Assembly: GCA_965248765.1 (NCBI GenBank)
Contig: CBDFKF010000004.1
Coordinates: forward strand, 248,001-312,000
Reading direction: 5' to 3'
Length of the DNA stretch: 64,000 nt
Origin: CBDFKF01 sp965248765
Lineage (GTDB): Bacteria; Pseudomonadota; Alphaproteobacteria; VGEJ01
Positions 43,781-54,068 of the stretch are shown here, in pieces (position 1 is the stretch's first letter; each line of letters begins with the position of its first letter). Under the pieces are notes generated by a model. The model ran no database searches, was not told where the DNA came from, and saw only the letters and a program-made list of their open reading frames with translations. The translations under genes and the position numbers were made by a program.

Positions 43781-46204
43781 TCAGTGCGCAACGACGCCGT
43801 CGCGGCTGTCCTCGGCGGGCGTAGCCGCCACCTGCTTGACGTCGTCTTCTTCAGACCATTCGATCGGCACGAGGGGCTCGACGAGGGCCTCGCCGAGCAC
43901 CTCGGCCACGTCATTCACCGCGATAAGCTTGAGGCCGCGCTTGACGTTGTCGGGGATCTCCTCGAGGTCCTTTTCGTTCTCCTTGGGAATGATCACGGTG
44001 CCAATGCCGCCCCGCAACGCCGCAAGCAACTTCTCCTTGAGGCCGCCGATCGGCAGCACGCGGCCACGCAACGTGATCTCGCCCGTCATGGCGACGTCCT
44101 TGCGGACCGGATTCTGCGTCAGCACCGAAACGATTGACGTGATCATCGCCACCCCGGCGGACGGCCCGTCCTTCGGGGTTGCGCCCTCGGGGACGTGGAT
44201 ATGGATATCGGTCTTTTCGAACTTGTTCGGCCGCACGCCGAAATCGATCGCATTCGCCCGCACGTAGCTCGCAGCAGCCTGCACCGATTCCTGCATCACG
44301 TCGCCGAGCTTGCCGGTAATCAGCATCTTCCCCTTGCCGGGCAGCATCAACGATTCAACTGACAGCAGCTCCCCGCCGACCTCGGTCCACGCCAGACCCG
44401 TGGTGACGCCGACGAGATCCTCTGTCTCGACCTGGCCGAAGCGGAAGCGGCGAACGCCCGCATACTTCTTGAGGTTACGCCGCGTCATCCGCACCGTGGT
44501 CTCGTCGCCCTTGACGATCTCGCGCGTCGCTTTCCGCGTCAGGTTGGCGATCTCGCGCTCGAGATTGCGCACGCCCGCCTCGCGCGTGTGATAGCGGATA
44601 AGCGAGCACAGCGCGTCATCCGAGATCGACCACTCGTGGGCCTTCAATGCGTGCGCCTTCATCTGCTTGTCGATGAGGTGCCGCTTGGCAATCTCAACCT
44701 TCTCATCCTCGGTATAGCCGGCGAGGCGGATGATCTCCATGCGGTCCAACAACGGCGGCGGGATCCGCAGCGTATTCGCCGTGGTGATGAACATCACCTC
44801 GGAAAGGTCGTAGTCGACCTCGAGATAGTGATCGTTGAAGGCGATATTCTGCTCGGGATCGAGCACCTCGAGCAGGGCGGACGACGGATCGCCCCGGAAA
44901 TCAGCACCCAGCTTGTCGATCTCGTCCAGCAGGAACAGCGGGTTGACGACCTTCGCCTTCTTCATCGACTGGACGATTTTCCCGGGCAGCGAGCCGATGT
45001 AGGTCCGCCGGTGCCCTCTGATCTCCGCCTCGTCGCGAACGCCGCCCAACGACATCCTGATAAAATTGCGTCCGGTCGCCCGCGCTATCGACTTGCCGAG
45101 TGAGGTCTTGCCGACGCCGGGCGCGCCCACGAGACACAGGATCGGTCCTTTCACCTTCTTGGTGCGCTGCTGGACCGCCAGGTACTCGATGATCCGCTCC
45201 TTGACCTTGTCCAGACCGTAGTGATCCTCATCAAGGATCTCTTCGGCACGAACGATGTCCTTCTTGATGCGACTGCGCTTGCCCCACGGGATGCCCAGCA
45301 ACCAGTCCAGATAGTTGCGCACGACCGTCGCCTCGGCCGACATCGGGCTCATGTTGCGAAGCTTCTTGAGCTCGGCCGTCGCCTTCTCGCGCGCCTCTTT
45401 CGAGAGCTTCGTCTTCTTGATCGTTTCCTCGAGTTCGGCTAACTCGTCTCGGCCATCCTCGCCTTCGCCAAGCTCCCGCTGAATCGCCTTCAGTTGCTCG
45501 TTGAGGTAGTACTCGCGCTGGGTCTTCTCCATCTGGCGTTTGACCCGGCCGCGGATCTTCTTCTCCACCTGAAGGACGCCGATCTCCGATTCCATCAGCC
45601 CGTAGATGCGCTCGAGCCGCTCGTTGGTGCTCTCGACCTCCAGAAGCTCCTGCTTGTCCGCAACCTTGAGCGTGAGATGCGAGGCGACGGTGTCAGCGAG
45701 CTTGCTCGGATCTTCGATCTGACTGAGCGAGACCTGGACCTCCGGCGGTATCTTCTTGTTAAGCTTGACGTACTCCTCGAACTGCCCGACCACCGAGCGC
45801 GCCAGCGCCTGGAGCTCGCTCTCCTCATCGCTCTCGGCGTCCGGTACCGGCTCGGCGACGAGGTCGGCCTGCGCTTCGAAAAAATTGCCGTTGTCGGTTA
45901 AGGTCTCGATCCGCGCCCGCGAGGCACCCTCGACCAAGACCTTGACCGTGCCGTCTGGAAGCTTGAGGAGCTGCAATACCGCGGCGATCGTGCCGACCCC
46001 GTAGATGTCGTCGGCGCTCGGGTTGTCATCGCCTGCGTTCTTCTGTGCAACCAGCAGGATCTGCTTATCCTCGCGCATCACGTCCTCGAGCGCGTTGATT
46101 GACTTCTCGCGGCCCACGAACAACGGCACGATCATGTGAGGAAACACGACGATGTCGCGCAGCGGCAGTACGGGGTAGACGCTGGATCGAGGCACGTCAG
46201 ACAT
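43781..46204 (-). CDS. lon: ATP-dependent protease La
   Basis: AAA+ serine protease that degrades damaged and some regulatory proteins. The 807-residue protein has the N-terminal LON substrate domain (YPVLPLRDIVVFPHM onward), Walker A GAPGVGKTS, Walker B FLLDEIDK, and the catalytic dyad Ser682 in PKDGPSAG with the Lys in GGLKEK about 43 residues later. Size and order are standard. It stands downstream of clpX and upstream of hupB. Confidence 0.97.
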   Translation of the reverse strand: MSDVPRSSVYPVLPLRDIVVFPHMIVPLFVGREKSINALEDVMREDKQILLVAQKNAGDDNPSADDIYGVGTIAAVLQLLKLPDGTVKVLVEGASRARIETLTDNGNFFEAQADLVAEPVPDAESDEESELQALARSVVGQFEEYVKLNKKIPPEVQVSLSQIEDPSKLADTVASHLTLKVADKQELLEVESTNERLERIYGLMESEIGVLQVEKKIRGRVKRQMEKTQREYYLNEQLKAIQRELGEGEDGRDELAELEETIKKTKLSKEAREKATAELKKLRNMSPMSAEATVVRNYLDWLLGIPWGKRSRIKKDIVRAEEILDEDHYGLDKVKERIIEYLAVQQRTKKVKGPILCLVGAPGVGKTSLGKSIARATGRNFIRMSLGGVRDEAEIRGHRRTYIGSLPGKIVQSMKKAKVVNPLFLLDEIDKLGADFRGDPSSALLEVLDPEQNIAFNDHYLEVDYDLSEVMFITTANTLRIPPPLLDRMEIIRLAGYTEDEKVEIAKRHLIDKQMKAHALKAHEWSISDDALCSLIRYHTREAGVRNLEREIANLTRKATREIVKGDETTVRMTRRNLKKYAGVRRFRFGQVETEDLVGVTTGLAWTEVGGELLSVESLMLPGKGKMLITGKLGDVMQESVQAAASYVRANAIDFGVRPNKFEKTDIHIHVPEGATPKDGPSAGVAMITSIVSVLTQNPVRKDVAMTGEITLRGRVLPIGGLKEKLLAALRGGIGTVIIPKENEKDLEEIPDNVKRGLKLIAVNDVAEVLGEALVEPLVPIEWSEEDDVKQVAATPAEDSRDGVVAH

Positions 46205-46315
46205 AACTACTCCACTAAGGCGGCGGGTGCCCGCTGGCCGCGGGCGAAAAGGAACACCAAGCCCGTCAACAGGTGGCGATCATCCGACCCCGCTTCAAGG
46301 GCCGGCAAGGACCCC

Positions 46316-47581
<1,266 letters not shown>

Positions 47582-47811
47582 GGACGCTTCCCGTTGACTC
47601 GTGGCGCGAATCTTACCCGGTGAGCTTCTGGCGGTACAACCCAATAACGCCGTGCGACCGTCGCGACCGGGCATGCACCACATTGTGGCCCGTCCCGCAC
47701 GCTCCGAGCGCAACCATGACACAGATCGGCATTTTCAGATGCGACGGTCATTACAAAGCCGCCAGCAAGATTAGAAGGCGCCGCGCAACACGACGTTAAC
47801 GGGACGGCGGG

Positions 47812-48465
47812 TCAACCTTTGCCTTTCTCGGGCTCTTCGTCCTCATCCGGAGCAGGGGGCCGATTCGTTACCACCTCGTCTATCAGACCGAATTCTTTGG
47901 CTTCTTCGGGTCCCATGAACATGTCCCGATCGAGCGCCTCTTCGATAACCTTGATTTTTTGTCCGGTGTGGTGAACGTAGATTTGGTTGAGACGGGCGCG
48001 CTGTTCGAGGATCTCGCGGGCGTGAATCTCGATGTCGGTCGCCTGACCCTGAAAACCGCCAGAGGGCTGGTGCACCATGATCCGCGCATTGGGCAGTGCG
48101 AAACGCGCACCCTTTTCCCCCGCTGTCAGGAGGAGCGAGCCCATCGACGCCGCGAGCCCGACGCAGAGCGTCGAGACCTTCGGCCGGATGTACTGCATCG
48201 TGTCGTAAATCGCCATGCCCGAGGAGACGATGCCGCCCGGTGAGTTGATGTAGACCGCGATGTCCTTGTTGGGGTTGTCAGCCTCCAGGAACAGGAGCTG
48301 TGCGGTCATCAGGCTCGCGACGTGGTCGTTGATGGGCCCCGTGAGAAAGATGATTCGCTCCTTCAAAAGGCGCGAATAGATGTCGTAAGCGCGCTCGCCC
48401 CGGTTCGTCTGCTCGACGACCATGGGAACCAGCGTATTCATGTGTGTATCGATCTGATCACGCAT
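47812..48465 (-). CDS. clpP: ATP-dependent Clp protease proteolytic subunit
   Basis: Serine protease barrel partner of ClpX/ClpA. With the ATG at 48465 it has 217 residues and the catalytic triad Ser107 (GLAASMGS), His132 (MVHQPSGG) and Asp181 (LDRDMF). A GTG 9 bp upstream (48474) is an alternative start. The last 20 residues are acidic (PAPDEDEEPEKGKG). It lies 27 bp after tig. Confidence 0.96.
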   Translation of the reverse strand: MRDQIDTHMNTLVPMVVEQTNRGERAYDIYSRLLKERIIFLTGPINDHVASLMTAQLLFLEADNPNKDIAVYINSPGGIVSSGMAIYDTMQYIRPKVSTLCVGLAASMGSLLLTAGEKGARFALPNARIMVHQPSGGFQGQATDIEIHAREILEQRARLNQIYVHHTGQKIKVIEEALDRDMFMGPEEAKEFGLIDEVVTNRPPAPDEDEEPEKGKG

Positions 48466-48492
48466 CCACTTCACCCGTGCTAACGACGATCA

Positions 48493-49986
48493 TCAGTCTG
48501 GCTTTTCATCGGGCGCGGCCCCGGCATCCTTAGCGGGCCCGGGCGCGGCCTTGGCCGCCTTCGCCTTTCGCTTCGTGCTGCCGCTCTTGGCCGCGGTCGT
48601 TTTGCGGGCGGCCTTCTTCCGCGCCGGCTTCTTGGGCGCGGTATCGTCCGCTACCGCTTCACTGGCCTCGTCCGGATCCCGCGTCAGCTCCTCAAGGAGC
48701 ACCGAGCGTTCCGTGACCGCGGCCATCTCCAATATGAAGTCGACGACCTTGTCTTCAAATATCGGCGCCTGGAGCTGGGCTGCGGCCGCCGAGTTATTCA
48801 TAAAGTAGTCGAACGCGCGCTGCTGCTGACCACCCGGCAGTTGCCGCGCCCGCTCGGCGATCGCCCGGTTCATCTCTTCCTGCTGAACCTCGATGTTGTT
48901 GCGCCGGCCAACCTCGGACAGCAAAAGCCCAAGCCGTACCCGCCTTTCGGCGATGTCGCGGAATTCCTCTTTGATCTCGTCGTCCGATTTGCCCTCGAGT
49001 TCGGGGTCGGGGTGCCCGTGCTCGCGATCGTGCTCGATCTGCTGCCAAATCGAGTCGAACTCCGAATCGACCAGGCCCGGCGGCAGTTCAAAGTCATAAC
49101 GCCCGGCCAGCGCATCGAGGAGGTTGCGTTTGACGCGCGCCCTGGAAAGGGCGGCGTATTCGCGCTCGACTTGTTCGCGTATGGCTTTGCGCAAATCGTC
49201 GAGCGACTCGAGCCCGAGCTGCGTCGCCAACTCGTCGTCTACCTTCACCTCTTCCGGCCGACGTATTTCCTTCACGTCGACTTCGAAGGCGGCCGTCTTG
49301 CCGGCGAGTTCCTTTCGGTAAGCATCGGGGAACGTTACGGTTACCGTCACGTGGTCGCCGGCCTTGGCGCCGAGGAGTTGGTCGCCGAACCCCGGTATGA
49401 GCTCATTGTCGCCGATGACCAACGTGAAGTCCTGAGCCGAGCCGCCCTCGAAGCTCTCGCCATCGATCGACCCGGTGAAGTCGACCAGCAAGGCGTCACC
49501 CGCGGCCGCCTTGTGTTTTGCCGGCGCCTCAGTGAAACGACGTTGCTGCTCGGCGAGGCGGCCGAGACGTTCCTCTACCGTCTCATCGTCGACATCGGTC
49601 TTCAGGCGCTCGAGCTCGAGTGTCGATAGATCGCCTGGCTCGATATCGGGCAGCACCTCGAGCGCCACGGTATATTCCAGGTCCGCTCCTTCATCGAAGC
49701 TCGTCACTTCGATCTTGGGCTGCATCGCCGGCTTCAGGTCGTTGGTTTTGATGGCCTCTTCGGCGCCGGTGTTCAAGGCTTCCTGCACGACCTCGCCCAT
49801 CACTGACTTGCCAAAGCGCTGGCGCAGGAGATTCACCGGCACCTTGCCGGGGCGGAAGCCGGGGAGCTGAACTGTTCCCTTCATATCCTCGAGCCGGGCG
49901 AGCACCTTGCCTTCGATCTCGGCTGCCCCGAAGACAACCTTGAACTCCCGCTTGAGGCCCTCGGCGTTGGTTTCGGTTACCTGCAT
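48493..49986 (-). CDS. tig: Trigger factor with basic C-terminal tail
   Basis: Ribosome-bound chaperone and peptidyl-prolyl isomerase. Start at ATG 49986 (MQVTETNAEGLKREFKVV), 497 residues: the ribosome-binding domain with GFRPGKVP (tunnel-exit contact), an FKBP-type domain (about 150-245) and the helical C-terminal domain. The last 48 residues (450-497) are a Lys/Ala-rich, histone-H1-like tail (APKKPARKKAARKTT onward) that E. coli trigger factor lacks. The tig-clpP-clpX-lon order matches most proteobacteria. Confidence 0.95.
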   Translation of the reverse strand: MQVTETNAEGLKREFKVVFGAAEIEGKVLARLEDMKGTVQLPGFRPGKVPVNLLRQRFGKSVMGEVVQEALNTGAEEAIKTNDLKPAMQPKIEVTSFDEGADLEYTVALEVLPDIEPGDLSTLELERLKTDVDDETVEERLGRLAEQQRRFTEAPAKHKAAAGDALLVDFTGSIDGESFEGGSAQDFTLVIGDNELIPGFGDQLLGAKAGDHVTVTVTFPDAYRKELAGKTAAFEVDVKEIRRPEEVKVDDELATQLGLESLDDLRKAIREQVEREYAALSRARVKRNLLDALAGRYDFELPPGLVDSEFDSIWQQIEHDREHGHPDPELEGKSDDEIKEEFRDIAERRVRLGLLLSEVGRRNNIEVQQEEMNRAIAERARQLPGGQQQRAFDYFMNNSAAAAQLQAPIFEDKVVDFILEMAAVTERSVLLEELTRDPDEASEAVADDTAPKKPARKKAARKTTAAKSGSTKRKAKAAKAAPGPAKDAGAAPDEKPD

Positions 49987-50034
49987 CGCATTCTCACCGT
50001 TCGATCCGATCGAGGCGCCGGCCCGCCGCGACGA

Positions 50035-50119
50035 TGGTGCGGGCGGAGGGATTCGAACCCCCACGACTTGCGTCACCAGATCCTAAATCTGGCGTGTCTA
50101 CCAGTTCCACCACGCCCGC
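50035..50119 (-). tRNA. tRNA-Leu (anticodon TAG)
   Basis: An 85-nt class II tRNA on the minus strand: acceptor GCGGGCG pairs with CGCCCGC, anticodon arm CCAGA-TTTAGGA-TCTGG with TAG, a long variable arm (TGACGCAAGTCG), T arm GGGGGTTCGAATCCC and encoded CCA. It precedes tig by 48 bp. Confidence 0.97.
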
Positions 50120-50155
50120 GGAACGCCGAATTCCGCCCGTTCGCGGATCGCCATT

Positions 50156-50185
50156 CTATAACACAGGAACCATGGACGAGGACAA
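50156..50185 (-). promoter_or_regulatory. Predicted promoter for tRNA-Leu
   Basis: Minus strand: -35 TTGTCC (50180-50185), 18-bp spacer, -10 TTATAG (50156-50161), about 37 bp before the tRNA 5' end. It may also drive tig. Confidence 0.45.
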
Positions 50186-50227
50186 GCAGGCGACGGCAGC
50201 CTCAGAGCGATCCCTCGTTCGACCGGG

Positions 50228-52621
50228 TCAGGACTCCGACAGACAAACGGCAGCGCAGGCGTTCAGGATGGCGTCGGTGTCTATCCCGTAGATCCGGTAA
50301 AGATCCGGGACGTCACCCGATTGTCCGAACCGGTCCACGCCGAGCGGGTGGATGCGGTGCCGTGCCACCGCGCCGAGCCAGGAGAGCGTCGCGGGATGCC
50401 CGTCGTGCACGGTGACGACCGACGCCCGCGCCGAGAGCGGGGCGAGCAGTGTCTCGATGTGCGCCGGCGGCACGTTGTGGCCACGCGCCCGGGCCCGGTT
50501 GGTGGACAGCCAGTCCTTGTACAAGCGCTCGGGCGCCGGCAACGCCAACAATCCCGCCCCGGGTATGTCCTCGAGAATCGCCCGATGCGCCTCTATCGCT
50601 TCCGGAGCGACCGCCCCGCAGTAGGCGATCGCGAGCTCGGCATCGGCCGCCGGCGCTACCTGCCAATAGCCGCCGCGGAGGACCTGTGCGCTCAGCGCCT
50701 TGTCCATCGCCCTTTGTGGCTGGTCGAGGGTCCGCGTCGACAGCCGCAGATACACCGAGCCGCCTTCGTCGGCCTGCATATGCTCGAATCCCCAGCGCAT
50801 GATCACGCCGAGCTCATCGACGTAGGCCGGCTCGAAAGCCGCGAGCATGTCCAGCCCAAGGCCGATCAGCGGCGTGATGATGGACTGGTGGGCGCCGCCC
50901 TCCGGCGCCAACGACACGCCCGAAGGCGTGGCTACCACCATGAAGCGCGCATCCTGGTAGCAGGCGTAGTTCAGGGCGTCGAGCCCGCGCATGATAAAGG
51001 GATCGTATAGCGTGCCGATCGGCAGCAGCCGGGCGCCGAACAGCGGTCCGGACAGACCGAAGGCCGCCAACAGCAGAAACAGGTTGTGCTCGGCGATGCC
51101 GAGCTCGACGTGCTGGCCCTCCTGCGACATCGCCCAGCGCTGGGCAGAGACCACTTTCTCCTCGCGGAAGACATCCTCGCGCTTGTGACGATCAAAGATG
51201 CCGCGACGGTTGACCCAGGCGCCAAGATTGGTCGAGACGGTGACGTCGGGCGAAGCCGTGACGATCCGCGCCGCAAGCTCGCTGTCGCCGCGGGCGAGCT
51301 CGTTGAGGATCCGGCCAAAGGCATCCTGGGTCGACATGCTCGCCGCTTCTGGCACTGGCAGGCTCGCCGGCACGGGTATCGGCGCGCTGGTGAAGGCGCG
51401 TGTTTGTTCGCCAAGGAACGGCGCGTTCTCGATGGCGTGACGCAACGCTTCCTCGTCGGCCTCGAGCCCGGCGAACGGCTCCCACTCCGCCCCTTCGGCG
51501 ATGCTCTCGGCCGCCCGGTAGACGGCCATCTGCTCCGGGCTCATCAAGCCGGCGTGGTTGTCTTTGTGCCCTTCGAAGGGCAGTCCGCGCCCTTTGATCG
51601 TGTAGGCGATGAAACAGTGCGACCGGTCGTCGGCCACGGCATCGAAGGCCTCGAGCACCGATTCCATGTCGTGGCCGGCGAGGTTGGTCATCAGGGTGTG
51701 GAGCGTTTCATCGTCGTGCTCGTCGAGGATTCCCTTGATTCCCGCGGTCGACCCGAGGTCTCTTTGCAAGTGCTCTCGCCAGCTCGGCCCACCTTTGTAC
51801 GCGAGTGCGGAGTAGAGCGAGTTCGGGCAATCATCGATCCACTGGCGCAACGCATCGCCGCCCGGCCGCTCGAACACGGCTTGGAGGAGCTTGCCGTACT
51901 TGAGGATGACGACCTGCCAGCCGGTCGTTCGGAACACATCATCGACGCGGGCGAACAGCCGGTCGGAGATGACCGCATCCAGACTCTGGCGGTTGTAATC
52001 GACGATCCACCAGGTATTGCCGATGTCGTGCTTCCACGCCTCGAGCATAGCTTCGAAAACGTTTCCTTCATCGAGCTCGGCATCGCCCATCAGGGCGATC
52101 ATCCGGCCCACGGGCCGCTCCGCCGGGACCATCCCTTTGAGCCGCACGTAGTCCTGGACCAGCGCGGCAAAGGCTGTCATGGCAACACCGAGCCCGACCG
52201 AGCCTGTTGAGAAGTCGACGTCATCGGTGTCTTTCGTGCGCGACGGGTAGGATTGCGCGCCGCCGAGCGCGCGGAAGCCTTCTAATTTGTCGCGCGTCTG
52301 CCGTCCCATTAGGTACTGGATGGAGTGGTAGACGGGGCTCGCGTGCGGCTTCACCGCCACCCGATCCTCTGGCCTCAGCACGCGGAAGTAGAGCGCCGTC
52401 ATCAACGTGACGAGCGAAGCGCACGACGCCTGATGTCCCCCTACTTTGAGGCCATCACGATTGGCCCGCACGTGGTTGGCGTGGTGGATCATCCACGAGG
52501 ACAGCCACAGCACCTTGCGCTCGAGCAATCGCAGAGTGGTGAGAGTCCCAGCACTGACGATCATGTCGGCGCGCGTCGCGCGCCGGCGGGGCGAGGTGGC
52601 CATGGGCTGTTCTACCCCCAT
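50228..52621 (-). CDS. Transketolase/AceE-like ThDP-dependent enzyme
   Basis: A protein of about 797 residues from the thiamine-diphosphate transketolase superfamily, closest in layout to pyruvate dehydrogenase E1 of the AceE type but about 90 residues shorter. The pyrophosphate/Mg motif is GDAELDEGNVFEAML followed by VDYNRQSLD; GHQASCASLVTLMTALYFRVL and PHASPVYHSIQYLMG form the N-terminal site, and the PYR domain has GQHVELGIAEHNLFLLLAAFG with the ThDP-activating Glu. No dihydrolipoyl transacetylase or E3 gene adjoins it, so its role as an E1 component or as a free transketolase is undecided. The ATG at 52603 is an alternative start. Confidence 0.82.
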   Translation of the reverse strand: MGVEQPMATSPRRRATRADMIVSAGTLTTLRLLERKVLWLSSWMIHHANHVRANRDGLKVGGHQASCASLVTLMTALYFRVLRPEDRVAVKPHASPVYHSIQYLMGRQTRDKLEGFRALGGAQSYPSRTKDTDDVDFSTGSVGLGVAMTAFAALVQDYVRLKGMVPAERPVGRMIALMGDAELDEGNVFEAMLEAWKHDIGNTWWIVDYNRQSLDAVISDRLFARVDDVFRTTGWQVVILKYGKLLQAVFERPGGDALRQWIDDCPNSLYSALAYKGGPSWREHLQRDLGSTAGIKGILDEHDDETLHTLMTNLAGHDMESVLEAFDAVADDRSHCFIAYTIKGRGLPFEGHKDNHAGLMSPEQMAVYRAAESIAEGAEWEPFAGLEADEEALRHAIENAPFLGEQTRAFTSAPIPVPASLPVPEAASMSTQDAFGRILNELARGDSELAARIVTASPDVTVSTNLGAWVNRRGIFDRHKREDVFREEKVVSAQRWAMSQEGQHVELGIAEHNLFLLLAAFGLSGPLFGARLLPIGTLYDPFIMRGLDALNYACYQDARFMVVATPSGVSLAPEGGAHQSIITPLIGLGLDMLAAFEPAYVDELGVIMRWGFEHMQADEGGSVYLRLSTRTLDQPQRAMDKALSAQVLRGGYWQVAPAADAELAIAYCGAVAPEAIEAHRAILEDIPGAGLLALPAPERLYKDWLSTNRARARGHNVPPAHIETLLAPLSARASVVTVHDGHPATLSWLGAVARHRIHPLGVDRFGQSGDVPDLYRIYGIDTDAILNACAAVCLSES

Positions 52622-52894
52622 GTTGGACGGCCGCGCAAAATAGCACATGTGCCATGGCGGGCGATGTGACCGATCGCCGGCAACGACGCAGTGCGCCATC
52701 CAAGAGGACCCGCACTTCGTTTTACATCGCAAGGAACGTCTTTATCCTACTATAACAATGCGGTTTTCCGGAGCACTACAGTCGCCCATCGTGAGCGCGT
52801 CAGCGCATGCAGAGCGCGCCCGCGCGCTTGCCTGCGAACAACGAGGTGCGCATAGTGATCCGGTCAGAAGCCCGACCGGGCGAGGAGAAGCGGG
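52622..52894. other. Divergent intergenic region, 273 bp
   Basis: Separates the minus-strand AceE-like gene from the plus-strand LLM flavoprotein. It holds an AT-rich patch (about 52728-52775) with TATAAC on the plus strand and TATAGT on the minus, suggestive of back-to-back promoters, but neither has a good -35. No ORF or repeat is supported here. Confidence 0.4.
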
Positions 52895-53998
52895 ATGCGG
52901 TTCGGCCTATTCAATCTTTTGCAGAAGCGGGACGCGGCGAAACCCGACTCAGAGATCTTTCACGAGATGATCGAGCAGACTCAGTTAGCTGAGAGCATCG
53001 GCTTCGACATCAGCTGGTTCGGCGAGCACCATTTCTCCAGCTACAGCGTCTGCCCTTCGCCCTTGGTGGCGGCAGCGTACTGCGCGGGGCACACGGAGCG
53101 CATAAGGCTAGGCACCGGCGTTCTGGTGCTCCCGCTCTACGACCCGGTGCGGGTGCTCCAGGAGATCGCCATGGTCGATGCCATGAGCAACGGGCGGCTC
53201 GTGGTCGGCGTCGGCACCGGCTACCAACCGTACGAATTCCAGCGCTTCCGGGCTTCGCTCGACGAGAAGAACGAGATGTTCACCGAATGCCTCGATGTCA
53301 TCGAGCTCGGGTTGACCCAGCCCCGCTTCTCCTATGACGGCAAGTACTACCAGATCCCCGAAATGCAGATCGCGGTCTGGCCGGTGCAACGACCGCTCCC
53401 CGAAATGTGGGTCGCCGGTGTGTTGGACGATGCTATCCGGCGGCGCGTGGTGCGCAGCGGCTACATCCCGTTCTTCGCGCCAACGGTCCGGCCGATCACC
53501 CATCTCGAGGGCGTCCGCGATGACTACCACGCGATACTTCGCGAGCGTGGCCTCGAGCCGCGCGAGCAGCCGCTCGGGCTGATGCGTTACATGCAGGTGA
53601 CCGACAGTCGCAAGGAAGCGGAGGACATGGCTGAGCGCGCGCTCTACTCCTCCCGCATGTCTTATTCGATGCGGGCCGAGGTGCCGGAGATCGACGGCAT
53701 CCACGTCAAATCGGCACCGCTGCCCGACGAGCCGTCGGTGGAAGAAGTCGTCGATGCCATCATCACCGGCGATCCGGAAACCTGCGCCGAGCGTCTGGCA
53801 CATGATTTTGAAGTGATGAATCCGGCACACATCGCGTTCTACATTCAGCCTGGGGGAATGCCCCAGGCCCGCGTCATGCGCTCGCTTGAGCGCTTTGGCG
53901 CCGAGGTGATTCCAGCGTTGGAAAAGGCGGTAGGACCGCTGGATCAGATTGGCGGCCGCCGCTCGCCCCAGGCGCCGAGCGTCGGCCAAGCCGCCTAG
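52895..53998 (+). CDS. LLM-class (bacterial luciferase-like) flavin-dependent oxidoreductase
   Basis: A 367-residue TIM-barrel flavoprotein beginning MRFGLFNLLQKRD, with the luciferase-like pattern DISWFGEHHFSSYSVCPSPLV, RIRLGTGVLVLPLYDPVRVLQEIAMVD (in parts) and GRLVVGVGTGYQPYEFQRF. Such enzymes use FMNH2 or F420H2 to oxidise varied substrates; the substrate here is unknown. GAGGAGA lies 7 bases upstream of the ATG. It converges with the malonyl-CoA decarboxylase gene, with 70 bp between them. Confidence 0.88.
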   Translation: MRFGLFNLLQKRDAAKPDSEIFHEMIEQTQLAESIGFDISWFGEHHFSSYSVCPSPLVAAAYCAGHTERIRLGTGVLVLPLYDPVRVLQEIAMVDAMSNGRLVVGVGTGYQPYEFQRFRASLDEKNEMFTECLDVIELGLTQPRFSYDGKYYQIPEMQIAVWPVQRPLPEMWVAGVLDDAIRRRVVRSGYIPFFAPTVRPITHLEGVRDDYHAILRERGLEPREQPLGLMRYMQVTDSRKEAEDMAERALYSSRMSYSMRAEVPEIDGIHVKSAPLPDEPSVEEVVDAIITGDPETCAERLAHDFEVMNPAHIAFYIQPGGMPQARVMRSLERFGAEVIPALEKAVGPLDQIGGRRSPQAPSVGQAA

Positions 53999-54068
53999 CA
54001 AGCCACTCCTGCCCGGAACCTCGTAGTGAATTCGGCGAAACGCCGTCTCGAACCAGGTGGCCGGCGTC

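Noticed and set aside
48551..48640. Lys/Ala-rich sequence at the tig 3' end considered as a separate small basic protein
   Set aside because: It is in frame with, and continuous with, the trigger-factor domain; no internal start with a Shine-Dalgarno is seen.
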